From NCBI RefSeq assembly GCF_009733815.1, contig NZ_WNXY01000013.1:105613-169612 (forward strand): 64,000 bases of DNA, in the 5' to 3' direction. A program made the position numbers and the translations under genes. The stretch is from Pseudactinotalea suaedae. GTDB taxonomy: Bacteria; Actinomycetota; Actinomycetes; Actinomycetales; Beutenbergiaceae. The notes below the pieces were generated by a model that ran no database searches, was not told the origin of the DNA, and saw only the letters and a list, made by a program, of their open reading frames with translations. Below, piece by piece: positions 43,729-52,436 of the stretch (its first letter is position 1; each line of letters opens with the position of its first letter).

Positions 43729-45128
43729 GCGGCGGGGCGCCGGTGATCGATGGCTCGCCGGCCAGCGGCGAGGGGCTCCAGTCCGATCGCGAGCTGGACA
43801 TCTTCGGGCAGGGGATCGGCAGCGCGGTCGACCTCGACGTCAGCACGATCGACATCCGCGCGTGCGCCACGCGGCTGCGGACGCTCGCCGGGCGGGTCCG
43901 TGCCGCAGCGCAGTCCTTACGGGTCGCCTTGTACGGCGTGTCGGCGACGGCGCAGCTCACCTCGAGCGGTCCCGCCGCCATGGCGGAGGGCTGGCTCTCG
44001 GTCGCCGACGGCGAACGGCGGGCCGTCGAGCTCGAAGATTTGGCGGACCGGCTCGACGACACGGCGCAGCGCTACGACGAGGCCGAAGCGGCCAACGAGG
44101 CGCGGATCTGGCGGATCCCTCGGCCGCTGGCACCTGCGTGGACACCCGCTGCGTGGGTGCACATCGGGGTCGCCTGGCAGGCGGCCTGGTTCGACGCCTG
44201 GGCCCACGGTCAGGCGTTTCCCACGCGGCACGGGGTGGGCATGCTCGTCGAGGAGACGCTGTGGGGGCTGACCGGGCTGAACCGCCCGATCCCGACCGTG
44301 ACCCGGATGGTCGCCGACGCGATCGGGCTGGTGGTCTCGCACCGGGTGCGCGTGGAGCAGGTGAACCCGCCGGGGGTCGGAGCGCCAGGTGCGGGCTCGG
44401 GGGTCGAGGAGCACGGCGCGATCGGCGACCTCGAAGGGGTGGTGACCGCGATCGACGGGCTGTACCCGGACAACGGGCAGGTCTCCTCCGGGACGGTGAG
44501 GATCGACCGCGTGGTCGGCGCCGATGGGCGGGAGTCCTGGCTGGTGCTGGTGCCCGGCACGCAAGGAGAGCTGGTCGGTGAGCAGCCCTTCGACTGGGCC
44601 GGCAACCCGGGAGCGATGATCGGTGACGTCACCGGTGCGACCGCGATGGTGGTGCAGGCGATGCGGCTGGCGGGGATCCGCCCCGGGCAGCCCGTCGTCC
44701 TGGCGGGCCACTCCCAGGGTGGGATGGTCGCGCTCAACGCGGCGAACGCCGTCGCCGAGGAGTACGAGGTCAGCGGGGTGCTGACCGTCGGCGCGCCCGT
44801 GGGCCTGCTCGACGCGCCCGCCGGCACCGAGGTGCTCAGCCTCGAGCACGTTGAGGACCCCACCCCGGGTGCCGACAACACGGCCAACCCGGTCTCGGAG
44901 AGCTGGACGACGGTCGAGCGCACCCTCACGAGCTCGATCGACGCCGATGCCAACGGCGTCTGGCACCCCGGCGGTTCCCACGACACCCCGACGTATGCCG
45001 ACACCGCCCGCCTCGTCGACGCCTCCGACGACGGCGCTGTGCTCGACTATCTCACCACCGTGGGCTCGGTCCTCGACCCCGACGCCACGGCGACCAGCAG
45101 CTACTACCAGGGCGCCCGCGTCCCCTGA
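43725..45128 (+). CDS. Large WXG-partner protein with alpha/beta hydrolase domain
   Basis: A 467-residue protein. Residues ~35-125 form helical hairpins like an Esx/LXG N-terminal module (TRLRTLAGRVRAAAQSLRVA). The C-terminal half is an alpha/beta hydrolase-fold domain with the nucleophile elbow AGHSQGG at about residue 328 and likely acid and His residues further on (NGVWHPGGSHDTP). It is cotranscribed with the preceding WXG100-like gene. I read it as a possibly secreted esterase/lipase whose substrate is unknown. Confidence 0.8.
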   Translation: MSGGAPVIDGSPASGEGLQSDRELDIFGQGIGSAVDLDVSTIDIRACATRLRTLAGRVRAAAQSLRVALYGVSATAQLTSSGPAAMAEGWLSVADGERRAVELEDLADRLDDTAQRYDEAEAANEARIWRIPRPLAPAWTPAAWVHIGVAWQAAWFDAWAHGQAFPTRHGVGMLVEETLWGLTGLNRPIPTVTRMVADAIGLVVSHRVRVEQVNPPGVGAPGAGSGVEEHGAIGDLEGVVTAIDGLYPDNGQVSSGTVRIDRVVGADGRESWLVLVPGTQGELVGEQPFDWAGNPGAMIGDVTGATAMVVQAMRLAGIRPGQPVVLAGHSQGGMVALNAANAVAEEYEVSGVLTVGAPVGLLDAPAGTEVLSLEHVEDPTPGADNTANPVSESWTTVERTLTSSIDADANGVWHPGGSHDTPTYADTARLVDASDDGAVLDYLTTVGSVLDPDATATSSYYQGARVP

Positions 45129-45130
45129 CC

Positions 45131-45182
45131 GCTTTCAACACGATTCCGTGCACACCCCGCTTTCAACAGGATTCCGTGCACG
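45131..45182. repeat. 28-bp-period repeat, left pair
   Basis: Two direct copies of GCTTTCAACACGATTCCGTG-type sequence (second with CAGG) begin at 45131 and 45159. They lie between the hydrolase stop and the stop of the convergent holin-like gene. The same core appears inverted on the other side of that gene. Confidence 0.8.
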
Positions 45183-45187
45183 TCGGA

Positions 45188-45601
45188 CTACCTCGTCTTG
45201 CGCTCCCCGTCCGGGAGGATGACCGACAGCACCAGCGAGATGATCGAGATGACGAGCGCGCCGAGGACGGCGGTCCAGAAGCCGTCGACCGTCAGTCCGA
45301 AGCTCGTCTGGCCGCTGATCCAGCTCGTCAGCATCAGCATCAGTGCGTTCACCACGAGGAAGAACAGGCCGAGCGTCAGCAGGTAGAGCGGGAGCGCGAG
45401 CATCTTCACGATCGGCTTCACGATCGCGTTCACCAGCGTGAAGATCAGGGCGACGACCGCCACCACGATGACCGTGTTGAGCACCGGTTCACCCGTCTCC
45501 GGTGCGTCGGAACCCGCCACGATGTCGATCCCGCCGATCCACAGGGAGGCCAGCCAGATCGCGACGCCGTTGATGAGGACCTTGAGGATGAAGCGGAGCA
45601 T
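45188..45601 (-). CDS. Phage holin family 4 (PF04020)-like membrane protein
   Basis: A 137-residue protein with four predicted helices; the stretch TLGLFFLVVNALMLMLTSWI is typical of PF04020 (YvlD-like) proteins. Despite the name, most members are chromosomal envelope proteins with no known lysis role. The ATG at 45601 starts at the first helix (MLRFILKVL); in-frame codons upstream cross a repeat pair and are not conserved. Its promoter region is shared with the divergent aminotransferase. Confidence 0.85.
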   Translation of the reverse strand: MLRFILKVLINGVAIWLASLWIGGIDIVAGSDAPETGEPVLNTVIVVAVVALIFTLVNAIVKPIVKMLALPLYLLTLGLFFLVVNALMLMLTSWISGQTSFGLTVDGFWTAVLGALVISIISLVLSVILPDGERKTR

Positions 45602-45680
45602 CCTCAGATCTTGCCATCCGCCGTCGTGAGTGCGACACGACCCTCGCCAGGCTGAGCGCAGTCGTCGGAACGCCTGAACA

Positions 45681-45726
45681 GAATCGTGTTGAAACCCGGA
45701 GGTGGACGGAATCGTGTTGAAACCGG
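45681..45726. repeat. 28-bp-period repeat, right pair (inverted to left pair)
   Basis: Two copies of GGAATCGTGTTGAAAC(C)CGG-type sequence begin at about 45681 and 45709, 28 bp apart. They are the reverse complement of the core at 45131-45182. They lie in the divergent region between the holin-like and aminotransferase genes, where a regulatory role is possible. Confidence 0.8.
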
Positions 45727-45761
45727 AAGGGGGGCGGGGGTGGCATGCTGAGGGGATGGCG

Positions 45762-46937
45762 ATGGGCATCCCTGGTCCGTCCGAGCTCGACGAGGCAGAG
45801 AAGCCGTCGTCGGTTGCGGAGCGGCCGTCAGTGCGACTGCGCGAGTCGCTCGAGACGTTGCCGGCATACGTGCCGGGAGCGGCCGGGTCGAGCCCGGGTG
45901 TCTACAAGCTGTCCTCGAACGAGGCGCCGTTCCCGCCGCTGCCCGCCGTGCTGACGGCGATCGCGGACGCGGCCGAGGACGTCAACCGGTACCCCCTCAT
46001 GTACGCGGACCGGCTCGCCGAGGCGATCGCGGCGCACCACGGCCAGCCGGCGGACCGGGTCGTCGTCGGCAACGGGTCGGTCGCCGTCGCCGAGCTGATC
46101 ATCCGAGCCATGTGCGAACCCGGCGACGAGATCGTCTACGCGTGGCGCTCGTTCGAGGCGTACCCGATCCTGGTGCAGGTCGCCGGCGCCACCTCGGTGC
46201 AGGTCCCGAACTCGCCCGACGGCCGCCACGACCTCGAGGCGATGGCGGCAGCGATCACCGACCGCACCCGCATCGTGATCCTGTGCACCCCCAACAACCC
46301 GACCGGTGCCGCGATCACGCAGACCGAGCTCCTCGCGTTCCTCGACAAGGTCCCGAGCAACGTCATGGTGCTGCTCGACGAGGCCTACACCCACTTCGTG
46401 CGGTCTGCCGATCCGATCGACTCCTTCGCCCTGCTCAGCGACCACAAGAACCTCGTGATCCTGCGTACCTTCGCCAAGGCCTACGGGCTGGCGGGGCTGC
46501 GGGTGGGCTACGCCGTCGCCCGCCGCCGGCTGGCGCGCAGCCTGCGGACCGCCTCGACCCCGTTCGGCGTCAACGGGCTCGCCCAGGCCGCCGCGCTCGC
46601 TGCGCTCGGGCAGCAGCGGCTCGTCGCGGAGCGCGTCGAGGAGATCGTCGCCGAGCGTGACCGCGTGGTCGCCGCGCTCCGGCAGCAGGGCTGGGAGACC
46701 GGCGACCCCCAGGGGAACTTCTTCTGGCTGCCGCTGGGGGACATGGCCGGCTCGTTCGCCACCGACGCGCTCACGGCGGGCGTGACCGTGCGCCCGTTCC
46801 AGGGCGACGGCGTGCGGGTCAGCATCGGGGAGACCGAGGCCAACGACATCGTCCTGGAGCTCACCGCACGGTGGGTCGCGCGAGCCGGCAGCGACGCCGG
46901 CGACACCATCAGAGTTGGAGGATCCCTACAAGGCTGA
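45762..46937 (+). CDS. Class II-type aminotransferase, histidinol-phosphate/aromatic family
   Basis: A 391-residue fold-type I PLP aminotransferase of the HisC/Pat group. The PLP-binding Asp is in LLDEAYTHF, and the Schiff-base Lys is in TFAKAYGLAGLRVGY near residue 236. Homologues act on histidinol phosphate or on aromatic amino acids; a lone copy outside a his operon is often annotated Pat. I take the ATG at 45762, 6 bp after TGAGGGG; an ATG at 45756 abuts that site. It precedes the 2-oxoacid dehydrogenase operon in the same direction. Confidence 0.85.
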   Translation: MGIPGPSELDEAEKPSSVAERPSVRLRESLETLPAYVPGAAGSSPGVYKLSSNEAPFPPLPAVLTAIADAAEDVNRYPLMYADRLAEAIAAHHGQPADRVVVGNGSVAVAELIIRAMCEPGDEIVYAWRSFEAYPILVQVAGATSVQVPNSPDGRHDLEAMAAAITDRTRIVILCTPNNPTGAAITQTELLAFLDKVPSNVMVLLDEAYTHFVRSADPIDSFALLSDHKNLVILRTFAKAYGLAGLRVGYAVARRRLARSLRTASTPFGVNGLAQAAALAALGQQRLVAERVEEIVAERDRVVAALRQQGWETGDPQGNFFWLPLGDMAGSFATDALTAGVTVRPFQGDGVRVSIGETEANDIVLELTARWVARAGSDAGDTIRVGGSLQG

Positions 46938-46970
46938 CGCCACGGCGTCGTTCAGCACAACAACATGGAA

Positions 46971-47001
46971 CCTACGCTTCCGTAGCCTACGCTGGCGTAG
47001 G
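46971..47001. promoter_or_regulatory. Tandem palindromes upstream of the 2-oxoacid dehydrogenase operon
   Basis: CCTACGCTTCCGTAG (46971-46985) and CCTACGCTGGCGTAGG (46986-47001, perfect) stand head to tail 15 bp apart and share the CCTACGC core. They lie about 45 bp before the E1alpha start. Tandem palindromes there suggest a dedicated repressor or activator, whose gene is not in this window. Confidence 0.7.
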
Positions 47002-47045
47002 TACGACATCCCGTCACCCTCATCACCCCTCGAAGGAGACCGGAA

Positions 47046-48227
47046 GTGATCACCACCGACACGAGCGGGGCGACCCCCTACAGCGACACTGTCGGATCAC
47101 ACCATCCCGATACTGGGTCCGGTTCGCCGGACCACACCGTGCAGCTGCTCTCGCCCACCGGCGAACGGATCACGGACGCGGTCTACTCGGCCCGCGCGGA
47201 CCACCTCGACCGCGCGGCGCTCGAGGGCCTCTACCGGGACATGGCCCTGACCCGCCGCTTCGACACCGAGGCGACCTCGCTGCAGCGGCAGGGCGAGCTC
47301 GGGCTGTGGCCGCCGTGCCTGGGGCAGGAGGCGGCTCAGGTCGGCTCCGCCCGGGCGCTGCGGCCTCAGGACTTCGTGTTCCCCTCCTACCGCGAGCACG
47401 GCGTCGCGTGGGTCCGGGGCGTCGACATGCGCCAGCTGCTGCTGCTGTACCGCGGTCGTGAGCACGGTGGCTGGGACGCCCGCGCGCACAACTACAACGT
47501 GCCGACTCTCGTGATCGGCTCGCACGCCCTGCACGCCGCCGGGTACGGCATGGGCATCCAGCGCGACGGCGACGTCGGTACCGGCGACCGCGATCGTGAC
47601 CGAGCGGTCGTGGCGTACTTCGGTGACGGCGCCACCTCGCAGGGCGACGTGAGCGAGGGCATGGTGTTCGCCGCTGCCGTCTCGGCCCCCGTGATCTTCT
47701 TCTGCCAGAACAACCAGTGGGCGATCTCCGTGCCGGCCGCCAAGCAGAGCCGGATCCCGCTGGTGCACCGGGGTGAGGGCTTCGGCATCCCCTCGGTGCG
47801 GGTCGACGGCAACGACGTCATCGCCTGCTACGCGGTGATGGCCGAGGCCCTGGAGCGTGCCCACAGCGGCGGTGGCCCGACCTTCATCGAGGCCGTCACC
47901 TACCGGATGGGTGCGCACACGACCTCCGACGACCCGACCCGCTACCGCAGCCGGGCCGAGGAGGAGCACTGGCGGCAGCGTGACCCGCTCGCGCGGCTGC
48001 GCACCCACCTCGAGAGCATCGGCACCGGTGAGGACTTCTTCACCGCTCTCGAGGCCGAGGCCGAGCAGCTCGGCGAGGACGCCCGGAGCTACTGCCGCGC
48101 CCTCGACAAGCCCGACGCCGAGTCGATGTTCGACCACGTCTACGCGACGCCGCACTCCCAGATCGAGCGCGACCGCGCGTGGTTCCGCGACTACCAGGCC
48201 TCCTTCGAGGACGGGGTGGCCCGATGA
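47046..48227 (+). CDS. 2-oxoacid dehydrogenase E1 component, alpha subunit
   Basis: A 393-residue ThDP-dependent E1alpha. The diphosphate/Mg motif GDGATSQGDVSEG is followed by NN at FFCQNNQWA. The substrate-side region HTTSDDPTRYR carries the phosphorylation-loop-like segment typical of branched-chain or pyruvate E1alpha. With E1beta and E2 it would form the complex that decarboxylates 2-oxoacids. Substrate (branched-chain or pyruvate) is not resolved. GTG start 47046 follows CGAAGGAG. Confidence 0.92.
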   Translation: MITTDTSGATPYSDTVGSHHPDTGSGSPDHTVQLLSPTGERITDAVYSARADHLDRAALEGLYRDMALTRRFDTEATSLQRQGELGLWPPCLGQEAAQVGSARALRPQDFVFPSYREHGVAWVRGVDMRQLLLLYRGREHGGWDARAHNYNVPTLVIGSHALHAAGYGMGIQRDGDVGTGDRDRDRAVVAYFGDGATSQGDVSEGMVFAAAVSAPVIFFCQNNQWAISVPAAKQSRIPLVHRGEGFGIPSVRVDGNDVIACYAVMAEALERAHSGGGPTFIEAVTYRMGAHTTSDDPTRYRSRAEEEHWRQRDPLARLRTHLESIGTGEDFFTALEAEAEQLGEDARSYCRALDKPDAESMFDHVYATPHSQIERDRAWFRDYQASFEDGVAR

Positions 48228-49264
48228 CGACGCAGCCCACGCTCGAACGGGTCGCGATGGCCAAGGCGATCAACCTGGGCCTGCGCCGCGCGATGGAGCG
48301 CGACAGCAAGGTCATGCTGATGGGCGAGGACATCGGGCCGCTCGGCGGCGTGTTCCGGGTCACCGACGCGCTGCAGAAGGACTTCGGTGACGCCCGCGTC
48401 GTGGACACCCCGCTCGCTGAGTCGGGGATCGTCGGGGCCGCCATCGGGCTCGCGTTCGCCGGTTATCGCCCGGTCTGCGAGATCCAGTTCGACGGCTTCA
48501 TCTTCCCCGCGTTCGACCAGATCACGACCCAGCTCGCCAAGGTGCACTACCGCAGCGGCGGTCGCGTGGAGATGCCGATCGTCATCCGCGTCCCCTACGG
48601 CGGCGGCATCGGGGCCGTCGAGCACCACAGCGAGTCGCCCGAGGCGCTTTTCGCGCACACCGCCGGCCTGCGCGTGGTGACCCCGTCGACGCCCTCGGAA
48701 GCCTTCACGATGATCCAGCAGGCGATCGCGAGCCCCGACCCGGTGCTGTTCTTCGAGCCGAAGGCCCGGTACTGGGACAAGGAGGAGATCGACACCCATG
48801 CCGACGACGCGGCTCTCGGGCTGATCGAGGGGCCCGACGGCGTCGCGCCCGGTGTGGCGGGTCTGGAGCGTGCGCGTGTGCTCACCTCGGGCACGGATGT
48901 GACGGTCGCGGCCTACGGCCCGACCGTCCGGACCGCGCTCACGGCGGCTCGCGTCGCAGGCGAGGAGGGCCGCAGCCTCGAGGTGATCGACCTGCGATCG
49001 ATCTCGCCGCTGGACATCGACACCGTCGCGACGTCGGTCACCAAGACCGGTCGGCTCGTCGTGGTGCACGAGGCGCCGACGTTCTTCGGAGCCGGCGCCG
49101 AGCTCGCGGCGGCCGTGACGGAGCGATGCTTCTACTCGATGCAGGCCCCGGTGCTGCGGGTGGGCGGTTTCCACACGCCGTACCCGGTCGCGAACATCGA
49201 GGAGGAGTACCTGCCTAGCCTGGACCGGGTGCTCGACGCCGTCGACGCCACCCTCGGATACTGA
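48224..49264 (+). CDS. 2-oxoacid dehydrogenase E1 component, beta subunit
   Basis: A 346-residue E1beta. Conserved blocks include MGEDIGPLGGVFRVTDAL, DTPLAESGIVGAAIGLA and the C-terminal transketolase part VVHEAPTFFGAGAELAA. The ATG at 48224 overlaps the E1alpha stop (ATGA), so the subunits are translated together. It pairs with E1alpha to form the heterotetramer that accepts the 2-oxoacid. Confidence 0.93.
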   Translation: MTTQPTLERVAMAKAINLGLRRAMERDSKVMLMGEDIGPLGGVFRVTDALQKDFGDARVVDTPLAESGIVGAAIGLAFAGYRPVCEIQFDGFIFPAFDQITTQLAKVHYRSGGRVEMPIVIRVPYGGGIGAVEHHSESPEALFAHTAGLRVVTPSTPSEAFTMIQQAIASPDPVLFFEPKARYWDKEEIDTHADDAALGLIEGPDGVAPGVAGLERARVLTSGTDVTVAAYGPTVRTALTAARVAGEEGRSLEVIDLRSISPLDIDTVATSVTKTGRLVVVHEAPTFFGAGAELAAAVTERCFYSMQAPVLRVGGFHTPYPVANIEEEYLPSLDRVLDAVDATLGY

Positions 49265-49277
49265 GCACCGGAGACCC

Positions 49278-50678
49278 ATGCCTGCCTATCAGTCCTTCAA
49301 CCTCCCCGACGTGGGGGAGGGTTTGACCGAGGCCGACATCGTCGAGTGGAAGGTGGCGGCCGGTGACACGGTGACCGTCAACCAGACGATCGTCGAGATC
49401 GAGACCGCGAAGTCGCTGGTCGAGCTGCCGAGCCCCTACGGAGGGGTGGTGCACGAGCTGCTGGTGGAGTCGGGCGCCACCGTGGACGTCGGCAGCCCGA
49501 TCATCGTGATCGACACCGACCCCACCGGTCAGCCGGCCGAGCCGGCAGCGCCCGGCGACGATGCCGAGACCAGCGGTGACGTGCTCGTCGGCTACGGCAC
49601 CAAGGCCGCCAGCCAGACTCGCCGGGCACGGCGACACGCGCCCTCAGCGGCGGCGCCGCAGGCCACCGAGCCTGCGACGCGACCCGCGCCGGAGCCCGTG
49701 GCGACACAGCCCGCTCCCGAGCTGGCCCCGCCACGAGCGGAACCAGAACCGGCGAGGCCAGCAGCGCCGTCGACCGCGGTGCTCGCCAAGCCCCCGGTCC
49801 GCAAGCTGGCGAAGGACCTCGGTGTCGACCTGTCGCGGTTGAAGGGCACAGGTCCCGGCGGGATCGTCACGCGCGAGGACGTCAACGCCGCGGTGGAGAA
49901 CGAGCAGCCCCAGCGGCTGGCCGTCTACCCCGGTGACGAACGCCCGTGGCTCGACGGCGGCACGGTCGCCGCCGATGGCCGCACCACCCGGGTGCCGGTG
50001 CGCAGCGTGCGCCGCCGCACCGCCGAGGCGATGGTCGCGAGCGCCTTCAGCGCCCCGCACGTCACGGTCATCACCGCGACCGACGTCACCAAGACGATGA
50101 AGCTCGTCAAGACGTTGCGCGAGGAGCGGGACTTCGCCGACGTCAAGGTCACGCCCACGCTGATCGCGGCGAAGGCGCTGATCCTGGCGATCCGCCGTCA
50201 TCCTGAGATCAGTGCCTCGTGGGACGACGAGACGCAGGAGATCGTCTACAAGCACTACATCAACCTCGGGATCGCCGCCGCGACGCCGCGGGGTCTGGTG
50301 GTGCCGAACATCAAGGACGCGCACCGGCTCGGCCTGCACGACCTCGCGCTAGCGCTGAGCGAGCTGACCACGGCAGCGCGGGCGGGCAAGACCACGCCGG
50401 CCGCGATGACCGGCGGCACCGTGACGATCACCAACATCGGCACCTTCGGGATCGACACCGGTACCCCGATCCTCAACCCGGGGGAGTCGGCGATCCTCGC
50501 CGTCGGGGCGATCACCAAGCGGCCCTGGGTGCACAAGGGCAAGGTCAAGCCCCGCTGGGTGACGCGGCTCGCGCTGAGCTTCGACCACCGGCTGGTCGAC
50601 GGCGAGCTCGGCTCCCGCGTGCTCCAGGACGTCGCCGCGACCATGAACGATCCTGCCCGCGGCCTGGTCTGGGGCTGA
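49278..50678 (+). CDS. 2-oxoacid dehydrogenase E2 component (dihydrolipoyl acyltransferase)
   Basis: A 466-residue E2. One lipoyl domain (lipoyl Lys in EIETAKSLVELPSPYGG), an Ala/Pro/Thr-rich linker, an E3-binding domain (KLAKDLGVDLSRLKGTGPGG) and the catalytic domain with acyltransferase motif SFDHRLVDG at the end. It completes a three-gene operon. No E3 gene is here; a shared lipoamide dehydrogenase elsewhere is usual. The stop is followed by a 389-bp region of repeats. Confidence 0.94.
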   Translation: MPAYQSFNLPDVGEGLTEADIVEWKVAAGDTVTVNQTIVEIETAKSLVELPSPYGGVVHELLVESGATVDVGSPIIVIDTDPTGQPAEPAAPGDDAETSGDVLVGYGTKAASQTRRARRHAPSAAAPQATEPATRPAPEPVATQPAPELAPPRAEPEPARPAAPSTAVLAKPPVRKLAKDLGVDLSRLKGTGPGGIVTREDVNAAVENEQPQRLAVYPGDERPWLDGGTVAADGRTTRVPVRSVRRRTAEAMVASAFSAPHVTVITATDVTKTMKLVKTLREERDFADVKVTPTLIAAKALILAIRRHPEISASWDDETQEIVYKHYINLGIAAATPRGLVVPNIKDAHRLGLHDLALALSELTTAARAGKTTPAAMTGGTVTITNIGTFGIDTGTPILNPGESAILAVGAITKRPWVHKGKVKPRWVTRLALSFDHRLVDGELGSRVLQDVAATMNDPARGLVWG

Positions 50679-50762
50679 CACCTGCATCATCGTCCCGGCC
50701 GGCCTGGCGGGGAACTTCGCCGACCTGCGGCGCGGCACGCTGCTCGGCCGGGCGCACCCGGT

Positions 50763-50839
50763 GGGCAGAACTCGTCGCTGATCCGGGTGGCAATCGGTTG
50801 TCTCGGTGCTTTCCGTGCGATCAGCGTCGACTTCTGCCC
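50763..50839. repeat. 77-bp GGGCAGAA-ended palindromic element, copy A
   Basis: The ends GGGCAGAACTCGTCGCTGAT and the reverse-complementary GATCAGCGTCGACTTCTGCC match with two mismatches over 21 bp, enclosing about 35 bp (GGGTGGCAATCGGTTGTCTC...). It is 77 bp long, nearly the same as the single element at 4075-4150. Confidence 0.85.
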
Positions 50840-50965
50840 ACCCGTGGGCCGCATCCCAGCAGCGTCGGGCGCACCCACACCCGCACCCGCCCCGCACCCG
50901 CAGCCCGACCTGGGGCCGACGCCTCCACCTCGCCTCCCACCTCTGCGTACGGCACGCCGCGGTGC

Positions 50966-51042
50966 GGGCAGAACTCGTCGCTGATCAGGGTGGCAACCGG
51001 TTGTCTCGGCGCTCTCCCTGCGATCAGCGTCGACTTCTGCCC
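50966..51042. repeat. 77-bp GGGCAGAA-ended palindromic element, copy B
   Basis: Same direction and length as copy A, 203 bp downstream. The arms are identical to those of copy A, and only about five differences lie in the loop (for example CAACCGG in place of CAATCGG). The similarity indicates recent duplication or conversion. It lies just before the stop codon of the leftward hypothetical gene. Confidence 0.85.
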
Positions 51043-51067
51043 ACCCCGGCGCCGCACCCCGGCAGGG

Positions 51068-51494
51068 TCAGGGGAACGGGTCCGCGTAGCCGAGGTAGAC
51101 GTGCAGCTCGTCCTCGCGCACGTTCGAGGAGAGGTGCGCGACGCGGGGGTCGAGCCAGGTGCCCGGTAGCCGTTGCGCCTCGTCGAGGCCCATCGCCGCA
51201 GCCAGCTCTGCGGGCGACTGCCCGTCGACCGTGTGGAGCCGCAGCTCCCACCAGCAGTCACCCGAGCCGCACCGCTTCTCCTGGCTGATCACCTCCGCGC
51301 CCGCGGGTACGTCGGGCAGCGACGAGGCGGCGGGGACGGCGCCCTCGTCGACCACGCCCTGCACGATCCCGGTGCCGAGCACGACACCCGCGACAGCTGC
51401 CGGGGCAGCGACGAGCGCCAGTACCCCCCAGCGGCACCGCGAGCACGAGGAGGGCGCGCTGAACGCCCGTCCGCCGCTGCGACCGCATGGTCAT
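51068..51494 (-). pseudogene. Hypothetical membrane-anchored protein, frameshifted
   Basis: Read from ATG at 51494, the N-terminus begins MTMRSQRRTGVQRALLVLAV and then meets a run of six C (51424-51429 on the + strand). Removing one base joins it to VLALVAAPAAVAGVVLGTG, a continuous membrane helix, and on to the C-terminal domain ending HVYLGYADPFP. So the intact gene would encode about 142 residues with one N-terminal helix and a Cys pair (KRCGSGDCWWEL). It is the last gene of the Bat-like operon. Function unknown. Confidence 0.7.
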
Positions 51495-51522
51495 GAGGAT
51501 CCTCGGGACGCCGGGTGCGCTG

Positions 51523-52434
51523 CTACCAGTTCTGGCCGGAGCCGTCGCCGCCGCCGGAGGCTTGCTCCTCGGCGTCGGCGGACTGCTGGGCCTCCTCGTT
51601 GCGGGACTCGAGCTCCTCCTGCTGCGGGTCGGTCGACTCGGTCGGGGTCTCGCTCTCGCCGCCCTCGCCCGAGGACTCCCCATCCGTGGGGGTCTCGCCA
51701 CCGGAGCTCTCGCCGTCGGTCGGGGTCTCACCACCGGAGCTCTCGCCGTCGGTGGGTGTCTCGGACTCGCCGTCGGTGGGGCCGTCGGTCGGGTCCTCGC
51801 CCTCGCCCTCCTGCTCCTGCTGCTCCTGCTGCTCCTCGGCCTGCTCCTGGCTCTCCTGCTGGCGCTCTTCGGCCTCCTGGGCCTCCTCGCCGCCGTTGCC
51901 GCCGCTCTCACCGCAGCTGGCCAGCATCTCCTGGGCCTCGGCATAGCGCGCGGCACCCATGGCGGGATCGCCCTCGGCCATCGCCTCGTCGCCCAGCCCT
52001 TCGAGCGCGAGCGAGTAGTTGGTCCGCACCGAGCACTCGTCCTCGCCCGGCGGCTCGCCCTGCGGAGCCTTCGGCACCAGGTCGAGCGCGACGTCCAGCT
52101 GCTGCGTCGCCCGGAAGAACTGGCCGCTCGCGTAGATCGCCGTGCCCTGGTTGAAGTGCGCCTTCCACGGCTCGATGACGTTGAAGAACTCCAACGACGC
52201 GAAGCGGTCGGCGGCCGTGTTGTGGTTCGCGTTCTCGTAGGCCGAGCTGCCGGCCATGTTCAGAGCGACGGCAGAGAGCAGCTTGACCGCCGCGATGAAC
52301 GCGATCAGCATCAGCGGCAGCGACCACAGCAGCAGTCGCCTGCGCTTGGTCCGCAGCTCTTCCGCGTACCTGGCGTCGCGGATCTCTTCGGTGGTTCTGA
52401 ACTCGCCTGGAGGTGGCAGGACGTCGAGAGACAT
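51523..52434 (-). CDS. BatC-like membrane protein with low-complexity tail
   Basis: A 303-residue protein: a short cytoplasmic N-terminus, one helix (LLLWSLPLMLIAFIAAVKLL), a TPR-like region (residues 70-170) and then ~120 residues rich in Glu, Gln and Ser. The tail holds an 11-residue repeat, GETPTDGESSG, about three times. TPR-containing partners of VWA proteins (BatC) occupy this position in MoxR-Bat operons. It follows a VWA gene by 2 bp. The role is unknown. Confidence 0.75.
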   Translation of the reverse strand: MSLDVLPPPGEFRTTEEIRDARYAEELRTKRRRLLLWSLPLMLIAFIAAVKLLSAVALNMAGSSAYENANHNTAADRFASLEFFNVIEPWKAHFNQGTAIYASGQFFRATQQLDVALDLVPKAPQGEPPGEDECSVRTNYSLALEGLGDEAMAEGDPAMGAARYAEAQEMLASCGESGGNGGEEAQEAEERQQESQEQAEEQQEQQEQEGEGEDPTDGPTDGESETPTDGESSGGETPTDGESSGGETPTDGESSGEGGESETPTESTDPQQEELESRNEEAQQSADAEEQASGGGDGSGQNW

Positions 52435-52436
52435 AC

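Larger units (their letters stand above)
50679..51067. other. 389-bp gap holding two palindromic elements
   Basis: No coding sequence is convincing here. Two 77-bp copies of a palindrome (annotated separately) occupy 50763-50839 and 50966-51042. Between and around them the sequence is GC-rich with short CACCC repeats. The copies separate the rightward dehydrogenase operon from the leftward Bat-like operon, so they may act as bidirectional terminators. Confidence 0.6.

Noticed and set aside
45131..45726. Inverted repeats as the ends of a small transposon carrying the holin-like gene
   Set aside because: The repeats occur in pairs with 28-bp spacing, and no transposase or target duplication is seen, so a simple transposon is not supported.
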